A stretch of DNA of 54,648 nt from Deltaproteobacteria bacterium HGW-Deltaproteobacteria-14. Lineage in GTDB: Bacteria > Myxococcota_A > UBA9042 > PHBI01. The stretch is taken from NCBI GenBank assembly GCA_002841945.1, contig PHBI01000016.1, forward strand, positions 1 to 54,648. Reading direction: 5' to 3'. Of the stretch, positions 16,807 through 25,489 are shown in pieces (the first letter of the stretch is position 1; each line of letters begins with the position of its first letter). The notes beneath the pieces are model-generated. The model had not been told where the DNA came from. It searched no databases and was given only the letters and a program-made list of their open reading frames with translations. Made by a program: the position numbers and the translations under genes.

Positions 16807-19278
16807 ATGAGACTGACTTCTTACCCTGTACTCCGACTCGTCGCTGTCTTGGCGGTGACGCTTCAGGTCGGTACCGCATCCGCGCAAGACGCGATCTGCG
16901 AGGCCGACCATCAAATCGCATCCGCTGGCGGCGACTTCACTGGTGAAACGCTGCTTTCGGATGACGGCAAGACCCTGGTCGTGGAGGGCGCGGCTTCCGT
17001 CGCCGTCCACACCCTTGGCGAAGATGGCCAGTGGTCGCTGAGTCAGATGCTCCCGGCTGCCGCCGACGCCGCAATCGCCATCGACCCTGCCACGGGTCAA
17101 ATCGCGGTCGGCACGGTGGGTGAGGTCGCCGGTGAGCCCCGCGGTGCCGTCGACTTCTATGTCCGAACCGCCGAGGGCCTCTACGACCTTGGCGAACAGC
17201 ACACCCTCGAGGGGCCGGCTGCACCGGACGATATCACCTTTGGTGCCGATGGAACCATGTACGCAGTGGGCGGGGGCGGGGCCGGCTCGGTCGTCGTGCA
17301 AGCCGCGTACGGCGACACCTGCTGCCTCACCGGCACGATTCCCAATACGACTTGGAATGGGACCTGGCGGCTCGCGCCGACCACCGATGGCGTCGCAGCG
17401 GCGGGTCTCGACCCCACTGGTGTGGGACGCATCTTCGCGATGACACTGACGCCGGAAGGCGACACGGCGTCTTGGACCGCCATCGACGAGGTCGCGGCAC
17501 CGCCGCTGGCCGACGACGCCACGTTTGGCGCCAGCCTGGCCGCCGCAGGAGGCACCCTGTTGATCGGCTCGCCCGGCGACGGCGCCGCGTTTGTCTACGA
17601 GCAAGGCGATGCCGGTTGGGCGCTCGCGCAGACCCTCAAACCCGGTGCCCATAGCGCCTTCGAGGGCAACGCGGACGCATTCGCAGACCTCGTCAGCGCC
17701 CGCGACGCGATCGCTGCGATCGACGCCAACGCGTTCGACCCGGCTCAGGCGCAGGCCGCCTTGGACCTCCTCGCGCCCGTCCTGGCGCTCACCGCGCAAG
17801 GCGCCATCTTTACGGCCGTCGTGCCGTTCGAAGACGATCCGACCGGGATGCCCTACGCCATCACCACCGTCATCAACGGCACCCTCGAATCCCCAGGGTC
17901 GGCGCCAGCGGAGCTGGAGGACTACTACTTCGAGCAGGACGCCAACCCCGTCGTCAACTTCGACTCGTCGCCGGACCTTCACATCAGCGCGTTCTTTGTG
18001 GTCTATGACGCCGCGACGGACCAGTGGCTGCTCAACGCGGTCGCGCAGGGTGACAACGTCAACGCGGTGACCGAGGTCGAGTTCGAGTTTCTCGAGCCCT
18101 ACGATCCGCCGCCCAGCGACGTCTTCGCCGCCGGTCTGCGTCAGGTGGTCGACACGTTCTGGGATCCCAGCGACATCGCTGCCGCCGCCAAGACCCTCGA
18201 GGCCTTGGTCGCCGAGGGCGAAGGCCAGACGTCGGCGTGGATTGCCGACCAAAAAGCCAGCGCACTGGCGCCGGTGTCCAAGTCGGTCGACGCGGGCGCG
18301 GGAAGCGCCGACTTTGGCGGCTCGGTCGCCCTCAGCGGGGACGGCGGTTGGGCCGCGGTTGGCGGGTCGGGCGCTGCAGCCGACTACGTCTACAGCTTTC
18401 CGCGGGTCGCCGAGGGTGGTGGCTCCGGCGGAGCCGTCTTCCTCGACGGGGGCCCCGGCGGCAACATCCTCTCCGGCACGCTTCCAGCGCAGTACCCCCC
18501 CGGTTGGGGCTACCAGGGCGCCTTCGCCAGTGGGTTTCCACCGGGCAACGTCCTCTCCGGCACGATTCCAAACTATGAGCCTTGGGGTATGCGGGTCGCG
18601 ATCGGCAACAACGGTAACAACAGCGCTGGCGCGACGGTCGCCGTCGCGAGCCCCCGAGCGGGCGTCGTCGTCTTTGACGACATCAGCAGCTGCGCGGTGG
18701 TGACCGACAGCGATGGCGACGGCATCGCCGACGATGTCGACGCGTGTCCGACCGAGCCTGCGGGCGCCTACGACAATGATATGGACGGCTGCCCCGACGG
18801 CCGCGACCTGGTCGCCGAAGCCCTCAACCAGCTCGCAGCCGAGCTGTTCGACGAGCTCGAGATCGCTGCGGCAGACGCGAGCAACCAGAAGCAGAAGCGC
18901 GTCAAACAAGCCCGCAAGCAGGTCGAGAAGGCCCTCACCAAGTTCGACGCCGGCAAGGACGACGCGGCGTTCAACAAGCTATCCGCCGCGGTCACGCTGA
19001 TCCCTCGCAGCTTGGAGGGTGGCGACGCCGCACGGCTCGAGATCGCGTCGTACGGTGAGACAATCTTCAACATCGTCATTGCCGAGCTCCTCGACGTCCT
19101 TGCTGAGGCCGGCATCGAGGTGTCCGCGGAGTTCGATGCGCTGATTGAAGCCATGGTGGCCGACATCGGCGTCGCGATCGACAACGACCAGCCGGCGGCC
19201 GCCTTGCGCAAGGTGCGGAGGTACAAGAAGAAGCTGGAGCTCGTCAGACCGGATCGCGAAGTCAGGGATCGACGCTAA
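16807..19278 (+). CDS. Secreted protein with beta-propeller-like repeats and thrombospondin-3-like Ca-binding segment
   Basis: The protein is 823 aa with a signal peptide MRLTSYPVLRLVAVLAVTLQ ending TASAQ. Residues about 30-240 and 480-620 hold FG-GAP-like blades (FGASLAAAGGTLLIGSPG, FGGSVALSGDGGWAAVGG), as in integrin-type propellers. Around 640-665 is a thrombospondin type 3-like calcium segment (DSDGDGIADDVDACP). The C-terminal 160 residues are helical and charged (QKQKRVKQARKQVEKALTKF). Near 555-590 is an odd short repeat, GNILSGTLP and GNVLSGTIP, echoed by LTGTIPN earlier. It is probably exported to the surface or outside; the partner is unknown. ATG 16807 has GGAG eight bases upstream; an ATG at 16768 adds 13 polar residues before the signal and is less likely. 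Codon use is less GC-biased than in flanking genes, and repeats precede it, which may indicate a mobile past. Confidence 0.85.
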   Translation: MRLTSYPVLRLVAVLAVTLQVGTASAQDAICEADHQIASAGGDFTGETLLSDDGKTLVVEGAASVAVHTLGEDGQWSLSQMLPAAADAAIAIDPATGQIAVGTVGEVAGEPRGAVDFYVRTAEGLYDLGEQHTLEGPAAPDDITFGADGTMYAVGGGGAGSVVVQAAYGDTCCLTGTIPNTTWNGTWRLAPTTDGVAAAGLDPTGVGRIFAMTLTPEGDTASWTAIDEVAAPPLADDATFGASLAAAGGTLLIGSPGDGAAFVYEQGDAGWALAQTLKPGAHSAFEGNADAFADLVSARDAIAAIDANAFDPAQAQAALDLLAPVLALTAQGAIFTAVVPFEDDPTGMPYAITTVINGTLESPGSAPAELEDYYFEQDANPVVNFDSSPDLHISAFFVVYDAATDQWLLNAVAQGDNVNAVTEVEFEFLEPYDPPPSDVFAAGLRQVVDTFWDPSDIAAAAKTLEALVAEGEGQTSAWIADQKASALAPVSKSVDAGAGSADFGGSVALSGDGGWAAVGGSGAAADYVYSFPRVAEGGGSGGAVFLDGGPGGNILSGTLPAQYPPGWGYQGAFASGFPPGNVLSGTIPNYEPWGMRVAIGNNGNNSAGATVAVASPRAGVVVFDDISSCAVVTDSDGDGIADDVDACPTEPAGAYDNDMDGCPDGRDLVAEALNQLAAELFDELEIAAADASNQKQKRVKQARKQVEKALTKFDAGKDDAAFNKLSAAVTLIPRSLEGGDAARLEIASYGETIFNIVIAELLDVLAEAGIEVSAEFDALIEAMVADIGVAIDNDQPAAALRKVRRYKKKLELVRPDREVRDRR

Positions 19279-19295
19279 ACGTCGGCCTCTAGCGC

Positions 19296-19329
19296 CAAAC
19301 GCCCGTCAGCGGTTGCTGGCGGGCGTTTG
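19296..19329 (+). terminator. Strong hairpin between two plus-strand genes
   Basis: CAAACGCCCG-t-CAGC-ggtt-GCTG-g-CGGGCGTTTG forms a 15-pair stem with a tetraloop, 18 bp after the propeller-protein stop. The A-rich 5' and T-rich 3' stem bases resemble an intrinsic terminator, though no long T-tract follows. Confidence 0.65.
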
Positions 19330-19388
19330 ACTCTGCATGTCCTTGCCACCCCCGGAGCCCCAGCTCGCCTTCGCCTATCCCAAGTCGC

Positions 19389-21245
19389 GTGGCCGCTTTC
19401 GTCACACGCTACGGTCCCCATCTCGGCCTGCTCGCGGTGCTCGTGGCTACGCTGTCCGTCTTCGCGCCGACGCTGAGCTACGACCTGCTCAACTGGGACG
19501 ACAAGCTCCACATCACGGTCAATCCGCTATTCGGTGATCTTGGTGCCGCCTGGACCCAGGCCCAGGTTCACGTCTACATGCCGGTCACCTGGTCGCTGTG
19601 GGCGCTGGCGTGGGACCTTGGCGGCGCAGACCCCAGCTGGCTGCATGGTCTGAACGTCTTCGGCCACCTGCTGGGCGTCGTGCTCGCCTACCACGTGCTG
19701 CTCCGTCTGCCCGGGCTCACGGTTGCCGGTCCCACCTCCTCGTCCGGCCGAACGTCAACCGCGCGCTGGGCCGCCGTCGCAGGCGCCGCGCTGTTCGCCC
19801 TGCATCCCCTCCAGGTCGAGCCGGTGGCCTGGGTCACCTGCCTCAAGGACATCGCCTCCGCCGACTTTGCGCTGGCCGCCATGCTCCTTCATCTACGGGC
19901 CACCGAGCGGCGCTCTACCCGTGGTCAGATCGGGGCGGTGTGTGTCTTTGCGCTGGCGACCCTGTGCAAACCCACCATCGTGGCCCTCGTGCCCGCGATG
20001 GCGCTGGTTCACCTCGCAGCGGGTCGCAAACCCTGGCGGCGGGACCTCGTCATCGTGGGTGTGGCGATGGTCGCCGTCGCGCTGCCGGCCTTGGTCCTGA
20101 CCGCGATGGCCCAGTTCGGCGCTGCGTCGCCGCCACCGGTGGAGGGCCTCGAGCGGATGGCGGTGGTCGCGGATTCGTTTGGCCATGCCATCGGCACGGT
20201 GGTCTGGCCTGGCGCGCGGCTGGGGATGGCAGGACGCAGCCCGATGGTCGTGCTCGATGGGGGGCTCTGGGTCGGAACCGGTCTGGCCCTGGCTGGCACC
20301 TTGGCGGTCGCGGTCGCCCTACGACGTCGCTGGCCAGAGCTGCTCTGGGGCGTCCTCTTCATGCTGGCGACGCTGTTGCCGGTCTCGGGGCTGCTGCCCT
20401 TTGGCGCCCAGCTCAACACCACGGTGGCCGACCGCTATCTGCACCTCGCGCTGCTTGGCCCCGCGTGGTCGCTGGCCGCTGGCGCCGCACGCTTGGTCCG
20501 TGCGCGCCGGAGCGCCGACGCGATAGGAACATGGCCCAGCGCTCGCCTTGTTCGCCACGGTCTCGTCGTCAGCTCACTGGCGCTTGCGACGATCTGGACG
20601 ACACTGAGCATTGGCCAAGTCCAGGCGTGGTCCAGCGACATCGCCCTTTGGACTCACACGCTGGACCACGACCCAGACAACCGCCTCGCGCTCGAGAACC
20701 TGGCTCAGCTCCACAACAGTGCGGGGGACCACCCCAGCGCCATCGCCATAAGCCGGCACGCCTTGGACGTGGACCCGACCAACGCGAAGTCCAACCTGTC
20801 GATGGGCTCGGCCCTCGCACGGCTTGGCCGGCTGTCGGACGCCGCCCCCTACCTTCGCGCGGCCGTCGAACACGCCCCGCAAGCGAAGACGGCTTGGCTC
20901 AGCTTCATCCGCGTGACGCGTGACCTCGACCGCCCGGGCGACCTCGTGGAGGCCGTCACGACGCTGGGCTTCGACGGCGCCAGTCAGCGCGAGGTCGCCA
21001 TCCCGTTGGCCGAGGCACACCTCCGTCTGGGCGACTATCCGGCGGCGGTCACGCTGGTGCAGCGCTGGCTCCAGGCCCACCCCGAGGACGCTGACGCGCA
21101 CGCCATCCTCGGTGTCGCTCACGGCGCGCTGAGTCAGCCGCGACAGGCGCTTCGGCACCTCGAGAAGGCGCTGTCACTCCAGCCCGACCACCCGGTCGCC
21201 AGGCGCAATGTCGACACGGCCCGCGCCGCCGCTCGCCACCGATAG
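19389..21245 (+). CDS. Multi-pass membrane protein with C-terminal TPR repeats (TMTC-like)
   Basis: The protein is 618 aa. About residues 10-430 contain around ten hydrophobic segments. The loop after the first has SYDLLNWDDKLHITVNP, and a second conserved stretch is HPLQVEPVAWVTCLKDIAS. Both are hallmarks of the bacterial family related to eukaryotic TMTC O-mannosyltransferases (GT-C fold, acidic motif in the first periplasmic loop). Residues 435-610 are four to five TPR units (ALENLAQLHNSAGDHPSAI, AHAILGVAHGALSQP). It may glycosylate exported proteins using a lipid-linked sugar; this is inferred from fold only. The start is a GTG at 19389 without a clear SD. It is transcribed after the secreted propeller protein but separated by a strong hairpin. 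It shares that gene's milder codon bias, so the pair may have arrived together. Confidence 0.85.
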   Translation: MAAFVTRYGPHLGLLAVLVATLSVFAPTLSYDLLNWDDKLHITVNPLFGDLGAAWTQAQVHVYMPVTWSLWALAWDLGGADPSWLHGLNVFGHLLGVVLAYHVLLRLPGLTVAGPTSSSGRTSTARWAAVAGAALFALHPLQVEPVAWVTCLKDIASADFALAAMLLHLRATERRSTRGQIGAVCVFALATLCKPTIVALVPAMALVHLAAGRKPWRRDLVIVGVAMVAVALPALVLTAMAQFGAASPPPVEGLERMAVVADSFGHAIGTVVWPGARLGMAGRSPMVVLDGGLWVGTGLALAGTLAVAVALRRRWPELLWGVLFMLATLLPVSGLLPFGAQLNTTVADRYLHLALLGPAWSLAAGAARLVRARRSADAIGTWPSARLVRHGLVVSSLALATIWTTLSIGQVQAWSSDIALWTHTLDHDPDNRLALENLAQLHNSAGDHPSAIAISRHALDVDPTNAKSNLSMGSALARLGRLSDAAPYLRAAVEHAPQAKTAWLSFIRVTRDLDRPGDLVEAVTTLGFDGASQREVAIPLAEAHLRLGDYPAAVTLVQRWLQAHPEDADAHAILGVAHGALSQPRQALRHLEKALSLQPDHPVARRNVDTARAAARHR

Positions 21246-21405
21246 GCCAGTCCGCCATGGCCCCCCCGGCGGCTACCTCGCGCGCATGCGGCTGGGTACG
21301 CGGGCGACCGCTTCGGCCGTTCGGACGGCGACGAGATCGACGCCGACGCCACGCCCCGCGTGGGCGGGCTCACGATGGGCACGACGCGCCGGGCTCGGGT
21401 CGTGC

Positions 21406-21434
21406 TCGACACCGGTCGACCTCGGCGCTAGCCT
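21406..21434 (+). promoter_or_regulatory. Promoter predicting a leaderless mRNA
   Basis: TCGACA, a 17-bp spacer and TAGCCT end six bases before the ATG at 21441. Transcription would therefore begin at or beside the start codon. No SD is present. Confidence 0.5.
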
Positions 21435-21440
21435 CCGGGC

Positions 21441-22049
21441 ATGTTCGGACGAAGCGATCTGATGAAGCGGTTTGGGATGGGGCGCGCCGTCGATCTGGCG
21501 GGCCTCGAGGCGGAGCTGACCGAGGCGAGCGAGCCCGAGCGGGTCCGCATGGTCCGCGCGCTGACCGGCGGCGACATGGCTGCGCTCTGGGACGCCTGCG
21601 TCGGCCAGGGGTGCACCGCCGAGGACTTCGTGCCCGCCGACATCCCGCTCGGCACCGAGGTCATCCACGCGGGCAAGAACTCGCTGCCGGCCTTCAACCA
21701 CTTCCAGAAGCGCTTCTGCGCCGCCGACGGCCGCCCCGGCGTCGTCTACGGCTACAACTACAACTGGTTCAACTTCACGACGGCGGGCCCGGGCTACTTC
21801 ACCGGCCGCCCCCACGACGACGCCCGCGGTGAGTACGGCCTCAACTACTACGAGGTCCCGCCGGGGCAGGGCGCGCTGCCGCCCGGCTGGCCGAAGATCC
21901 GCCGTAACGAGATCGGCCTCCAGGTGCTCATCTATGCCCGCATGATCGACTACATGCGCAAGGTCGCCCCAGGCGTGACCATCGGGCGCGCCTGGCGCTA
22001 CGGCAAGATCACGAGCAACTACTTCGTCCTGTGCCGCACGGGGAGCTGA
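21441..22049 (+). CDS. Conserved-looking protein of unknown function
   Basis: The protein is 202 aa, with no signal peptide or membrane segment. The N-terminal third is helical and charged (LAGLEAELTEASEPERVRMVRAL). The rest is rich in Tyr, Asn, Phe and Trp (VVYGYNYNWFNFTTAGPGYF, GEYGLNYYEVPP), which suggests a compact beta domain binding a planar or sugar-like ligand. That is speculation. I do not recognise the family. The ATG lacks an SD but sits directly downstream of good promoter boxes, so the mRNA may be leaderless. It is convergent with a lipoprotein gene, with only 97 bp of unremarkable sequence between. Confidence 0.8.
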   Translation: MFGRSDLMKRFGMGRAVDLAGLEAELTEASEPERVRMVRALTGGDMAALWDACVGQGCTAEDFVPADIPLGTEVIHAGKNSLPAFNHFQKRFCAADGRPGVVYGYNYNWFNFTTAGPGYFTGRPHDDARGEYGLNYYEVPPGQGALPPGWPKIRRNEIGLQVLIYARMIDYMRKVAPGVTIGRAWRYGKITSNYFVLCRTGS

Positions 22050-22146
22050 TCCCAAGCGACGGCAGGTCTTCGCCCGATACGGCGCCGCGGCTTCGCCACC
22101 GTGGGCAGCACGCGGCGGGGTGAAGAGCCGCTCGAAGGCGAGCCCA

Positions 22147-22635
22147 TCAGTCTCCGTCGACGAGGTGGATGGCGTCGACGCGGAGCGGCGACCCCGCGAA
22201 GCAGACCCGTTCGAGGTAGAGGACGCGGTGGTTCGTGGTCGCGACGTCGACCTCACAGCACTGGCCGGCGCAGCGCCACGCGGTCGCCGCGGTGGGCACG
22301 TCCAGCGCCGCCCAAGGGCAGTTGTCCGGGTCGTTGCACTGCGTCCGGGCGCGGATCCCCATGACCCAGCGCGCCACCGCTCCGCCTCCGAACAGCCGCT
22401 CCCCAGCCACGTCGTAGGGCGGCTCCATCGCGGTGTGCTGGGTGTAGACCCGCACCTCGTCGTAGCGCCCGACGACCCCGGCCAGCGCCCCGTCGTCGCC
22501 CCCCGCGCGCAGCGCCTCCGCGACGGCCTGGCTGCCGAGCTCGAGCGCCCCGAGGTGCTTCGCGTTGGCACAGCCGGCCGCCCCGACCCCGATCAATGAC
22601 GCAATGCACAGTGGTATAAGGGTTTTGATCTGCAT
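22147..22635 (-). CDS. Predicted lipoprotein of unknown function
   Basis: The protein is 162 aa. A lipoprotein signal ends in lipobox AAGC (Cys22). The mature part has six more Cys clustered in the second half (TQCNDPDNC, WRCAGQCCEVD, ERVCFAG), which suggests disulfides in the periplasm. The frame is open to 22812, but that part overlaps aroA, and ATG 22635 begins the signal sequence. A TATGAT box (22663-22668, minus strand) overlaps the aroA stop codon and gives a leader of about 22 nt, so it can be transcribed on its own or by readthrough from aroA 28 bp upstream. I do not recognise the family. Confidence 0.82.
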   Translation of the reverse strand: MQIKTLIPLCIASLIGVGAAGCANAKHLGALELGSQAVAEALRAGGDDGALAGVVGRYDEVRVYTQHTAMEPPYDVAGERLFGGGAVARWVMGIRARTQCNDPDNCPWAALDVPTAATAWRCAGQCCEVDVATTNHRVLYLERVCFAGSPLRVDAIHLVDGD

Positions 22636-22663
22636 TAGGTAGGTCCCTCGTTGCTGCGGCGCA

Positions 22664-23932
22664 TCATAGCGCATCCGCGGCCCCAAGCGCGCGCAGACAG
22701 GCGTGGAAGCTCGGGAAGCTCGTCGCGATCGACTCGGCCCCGGCGATCCGTGTCCCCGCTGGCGCGACGAGCGCCAGCAGGTTCGCGCACATCGCGATGC
22801 GGTGATCCCCATCGGCGTCGACGTCCCCGGCGGTCAGGGGCCGGTCCGGATCGCCGTGGATCGTGAGCCCGTCCTCGTGCTCGTCGACCGCCACCCCGAA
22901 GCTGCGCAGCATGCGCGCCGTCTGCGCGATGCGGTCGGACTCCTTGACGCGCAGCTCCTTGGCGTCCCGGATCCGCGTCACCCCCCGCGCCCGCGCCGCC
23001 AGCGTCGCCACCAGCGGCAGCTCGTCGAGGGCCCTCAGCGCCAGGTCACCGGCCACCTCGACCCCGCGCAGCCCGCTGCAGCGCACCCCGAGGTCGGCCG
23101 CCGGCTCGTGGTTGCGCTCGCGCGGGGCGCCCTGGACGACGGTCGCTCCCATCGCCGCGACGATGTCGAGGAACCCCGTGCGCGTCGGGTTCACCCCCAC
23201 GTCCTCGATCACCACGTCGCTCCCCGGCACCAGCAGCGCCGCCCCCAGCAGGAACGCGGCGCTCGACAGGTCCCCCGGGACGTGGATCGGCCGCGCCGCC
23301 GGCGGCGTCCCGAGCCACGCCAGCATCCGCTCGGTGTGGTCGCGGCTCAGCCCGGGCTCGTCCACCCGCGTCTCTCCCTCGGCCCACAGCCCGGCCAGCA
23401 GGATCGCGCTCTTCACCTGCGCGCTCGCGATGGGCGAGGCGTACACGAGCCCGGTCAGCGGTCGCGCCCCGCGCACGGTCAGCGGCGGGAAGCCCCCATC
23501 GCGGGCCGCCACCACCGTCAGCCCCATCCGCGTCAGCGGCTCGAGCACCCGCCGCATCGGCCGCCGGGTCAGGCTGTGGTCGCCGACCAGCGTCACCTCG
23601 AAGGGCTGGCCGGCCAGGATCCCGAGCAGCACCCGCATCGTGGTCCCGGAGTTGCCGCAGTCGAGCGGCCCGGTCGGCGCCCGCAGGCCGTCGAGGCCGA
23701 CGCCGTGGACGCGCGCGCGGTCCCCGTCGCGCTCGCTGCGCACGCCGAGCTGGCCGAGCACCCGCGCCGTCGACAGGTTGTCCTCGCCGTCGGACAGCCC
23801 CGTGATCTCGACCACGCCGTCGCACAGCGCCCCGAGCATCAGGGCGCGGTGCCCGACGCTCTTGTCGCCCGGCACCCGCGCTCGCCCCGCCAGCGGCCCG
23901 CGCGCCGTCAACGTATCACCCGTGGTGGACAT
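22664..23932 (-). CDS. aroA: 3-phosphoshikimate 1-carboxyvinyltransferase (EPSP synthase)
   Basis: This 422-aa enzyme is the sixth step of the shikimate pathway, joining phosphoenolpyruvate and shikimate 3-phosphate. The family motifs PGDKSVGHRA, LDCGNSGTTMR, SAQVKSAILLAG, DELPLVATLAA, RVKESDRI and GDHRIAM are all present. It also has the four signatures used to define class II enzymes: GDKS, SAQVK, RDHTE and NPTR. Length is normal. It stands alone, away from the tyrA region 10 kb upstream, and is divergent from a radical SAM gene with 48 bp between the start codons. A lipoprotein gene follows 28 bp downstream. Confidence 0.95.
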   Translation of the reverse strand: MSTTGDTLTARGPLAGRARVPGDKSVGHRALMLGALCDGVVEITGLSDGEDNLSTARVLGQLGVRSERDGDRARVHGVGLDGLRAPTGPLDCGNSGTTMRVLLGILAGQPFEVTLVGDHSLTRRPMRRVLEPLTRMGLTVVAARDGGFPPLTVRGARPLTGLVYASPIASAQVKSAILLAGLWAEGETRVDEPGLSRDHTERMLAWLGTPPAARPIHVPGDLSSAAFLLGAALLVPGSDVVIEDVGVNPTRTGFLDIVAAMGATVVQGAPRERNHEPAADLGVRCSGLRGVEVAGDLALRALDELPLVATLAARARGVTRIRDAKELRVKESDRIAQTARMLRSFGVAVDEHEDGLTIHGDPDRPLTAGDVDADGDHRIAMCANLLALVAPAGTRIAGAESIATSFPSFHACLRALGAADAL

Positions 23933-23980
23933 TTGTTATGCTCCGCGCCGTCCAGCAGCGACTCGGGAGTTCACGCGCCG

Positions 23981-25396
23981 ATGGCGAAGGCCCTGCTCAT
24001 CCTCCCCCACCTGCCCCAGCCGATGGGGGCGCCCTATCTGGGCCAGCAGTATATCGCCGCGAGTCTAATCGCCGCCGGCCACGAGGTGAAGTGCCTCGAC
24101 CTGGCCGCCGTTCGCTTCACCGGCTCCGACGACGACGCGGTCCGCGAGGTCGAGCGCTACGCCCCCGATCTGGTGGGCATGACGCTGTTCACCCTCAACG
24201 CCCGGCGCGGCTACCTGCTCGCCGAGCGCCTGCGCGGCGCGAGCCGCCTGCTCGTCGCTGGGGGCCCGCACCCGACCGTGCTGCCGGACGAGCCGCTCGC
24301 GAACGGCTTCGACGTGTCGGTCGCCGGCGAGGGCGAGCGCGCCATCGTCGCCATCGCCGCGCTGCTCGATCGAAGCGGGCCCAGCGGGCCAGACGCCGCC
24401 GCCGTCGCCGCGGGCCTGGGCGAGATCCCCGGCGTCCGCACCGCCTCGGGCCACGGCCCTCCGGGGGGCGTCCTCGACGACCTCGACGCCCTGCCGTACC
24501 CGCTCACGAGCTACCCGGCCTTCGACGCGAGCGCCTACTCCGCCGACGGCCTGGTCGTCCCCGGCGGCATGATGACGAGCCGGGGCTGCCCGGCGCGCTG
24601 CACCTTCTGCGCGAACTACGTGACCGGGCGCGCCTACCGCTTCCGCTCGACCGCGGACATCATCGGCGAGATGGTGGCGCTGGCCGAGCACCACGGGATC
24701 ATGCACTTCCCGTTCTGGGACGACGCCTTCACGGCGCTGCGCCCGCGCCTCAACGCGCTGTGCGACGCCATCGACGCCGAGCCGGCGCTGGCCGGCTGCA
24801 CCTGGACCTGCATCACCCCCGGCAACATGGTGCGCGCCCACGACCTCGAGCGGATGCGCGCCGCCGGCTGCGTCGCCATCAACTTCGGCATCGAGTCCGG
24901 CGACTACAACATCCTGAAGGCCATCCAGAAGGGGCAGCGCCCCGAGCACGTCCGCGCCGCCGTCCGCGCGGCCAAGCAGGCGGGGATGGTGACCATCGTG
25001 AACTTCATGTTCGGCTTCCCCGAGGAGGGGGTCGACGAGCTCGGGCGCACCCTCGCGCTGATGCAGGAGCTCGCCCCGGACACCGACTACTTCAACAACC
25101 GCGGCGTGCTCATGCCGTTCCCCGGGACGGCGATCTACGAGGCGAACCACGAGCGCTACGGCTTCTCCGGCTGGTGGCTCGACCCGGCGCGCATCCCCGA
25201 CGAGCTCGACACCCGCGGGCTCTCGTCGGAGGCGGCGTCCGCGCTGCTCGAGCGCGACCCGACCCTCGATCAGGACTTCTTCCGCTACTCCGAGCCGGTG
25301 CGCGAGATGATCGCCCGCTGCGTGCGCTTCAAGGCGCAGCATAATCACGGCACGATCGCGCGAATGCAGCAGCAATACGCGACGCCCGCTGTATAG
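23981..25396 (+). CDS. B12-binding-domain radical SAM protein
   Basis: The protein is 471 aa. The first 130 residues form a cobalamin-binding-type Rossmann domain (LGQQYIAASLIAAGHEVKCLDL, LVGMTLFTLNARRGY, LVAGGPHPTVLPDEPL). The usual DxHxxG is not evident, so B12 may not bind. The radical SAM domain follows with the cluster motif SRGCPARCTFC (CxxxCxxC), FPFWDDAFTA, NFGIESGDYNIL and a VNFMFGFPEE strand. Relatives modify lipids, hopanoids or peptides; the substrate here cannot be told. ATG 23981 has CGGGAG eleven bases upstream. The gene is divergent from aroA and followed 93 bp later by a leucyl aminopeptidase gene. Confidence 0.9.
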   Translation: MAKALLILPHLPQPMGAPYLGQQYIAASLIAAGHEVKCLDLAAVRFTGSDDDAVREVERYAPDLVGMTLFTLNARRGYLLAERLRGASRLLVAGGPHPTVLPDEPLANGFDVSVAGEGERAIVAIAALLDRSGPSGPDAAAVAAGLGEIPGVRTASGHGPPGGVLDDLDALPYPLTSYPAFDASAYSADGLVVPGGMMTSRGCPARCTFCANYVTGRAYRFRSTADIIGEMVALAEHHGIMHFPFWDDAFTALRPRLNALCDAIDAEPALAGCTWTCITPGNMVRAHDLERMRAAGCVAINFGIESGDYNILKAIQKGQRPEHVRAAVRAAKQAGMVTIVNFMFGFPEEGVDELGRTLALMQELAPDTDYFNNRGVLMPFPGTAIYEANHERYGFSGWWLDPARIPDELDTRGLSSEAASALLERDPTLDQDFFRYSEPVREMIARCVRFKAQHNHGTIARMQQQYATPAV

Positions 25397-25489
25397 GTGC
25401 TGCATCGGCTGCTTTTCATGTGATGGGTGGTGACTACTGCGTCTGCGGCAACGCGCCCCCCCGTCCCCGCTTCAGCGCCCGAGGATCCC

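Noticed and set aside
22703..25396. 897-codon plus-strand frame running through aroA
   Set aside because: The part before 23981 is antisense to aroA; the radical SAM protein starts at 23981.
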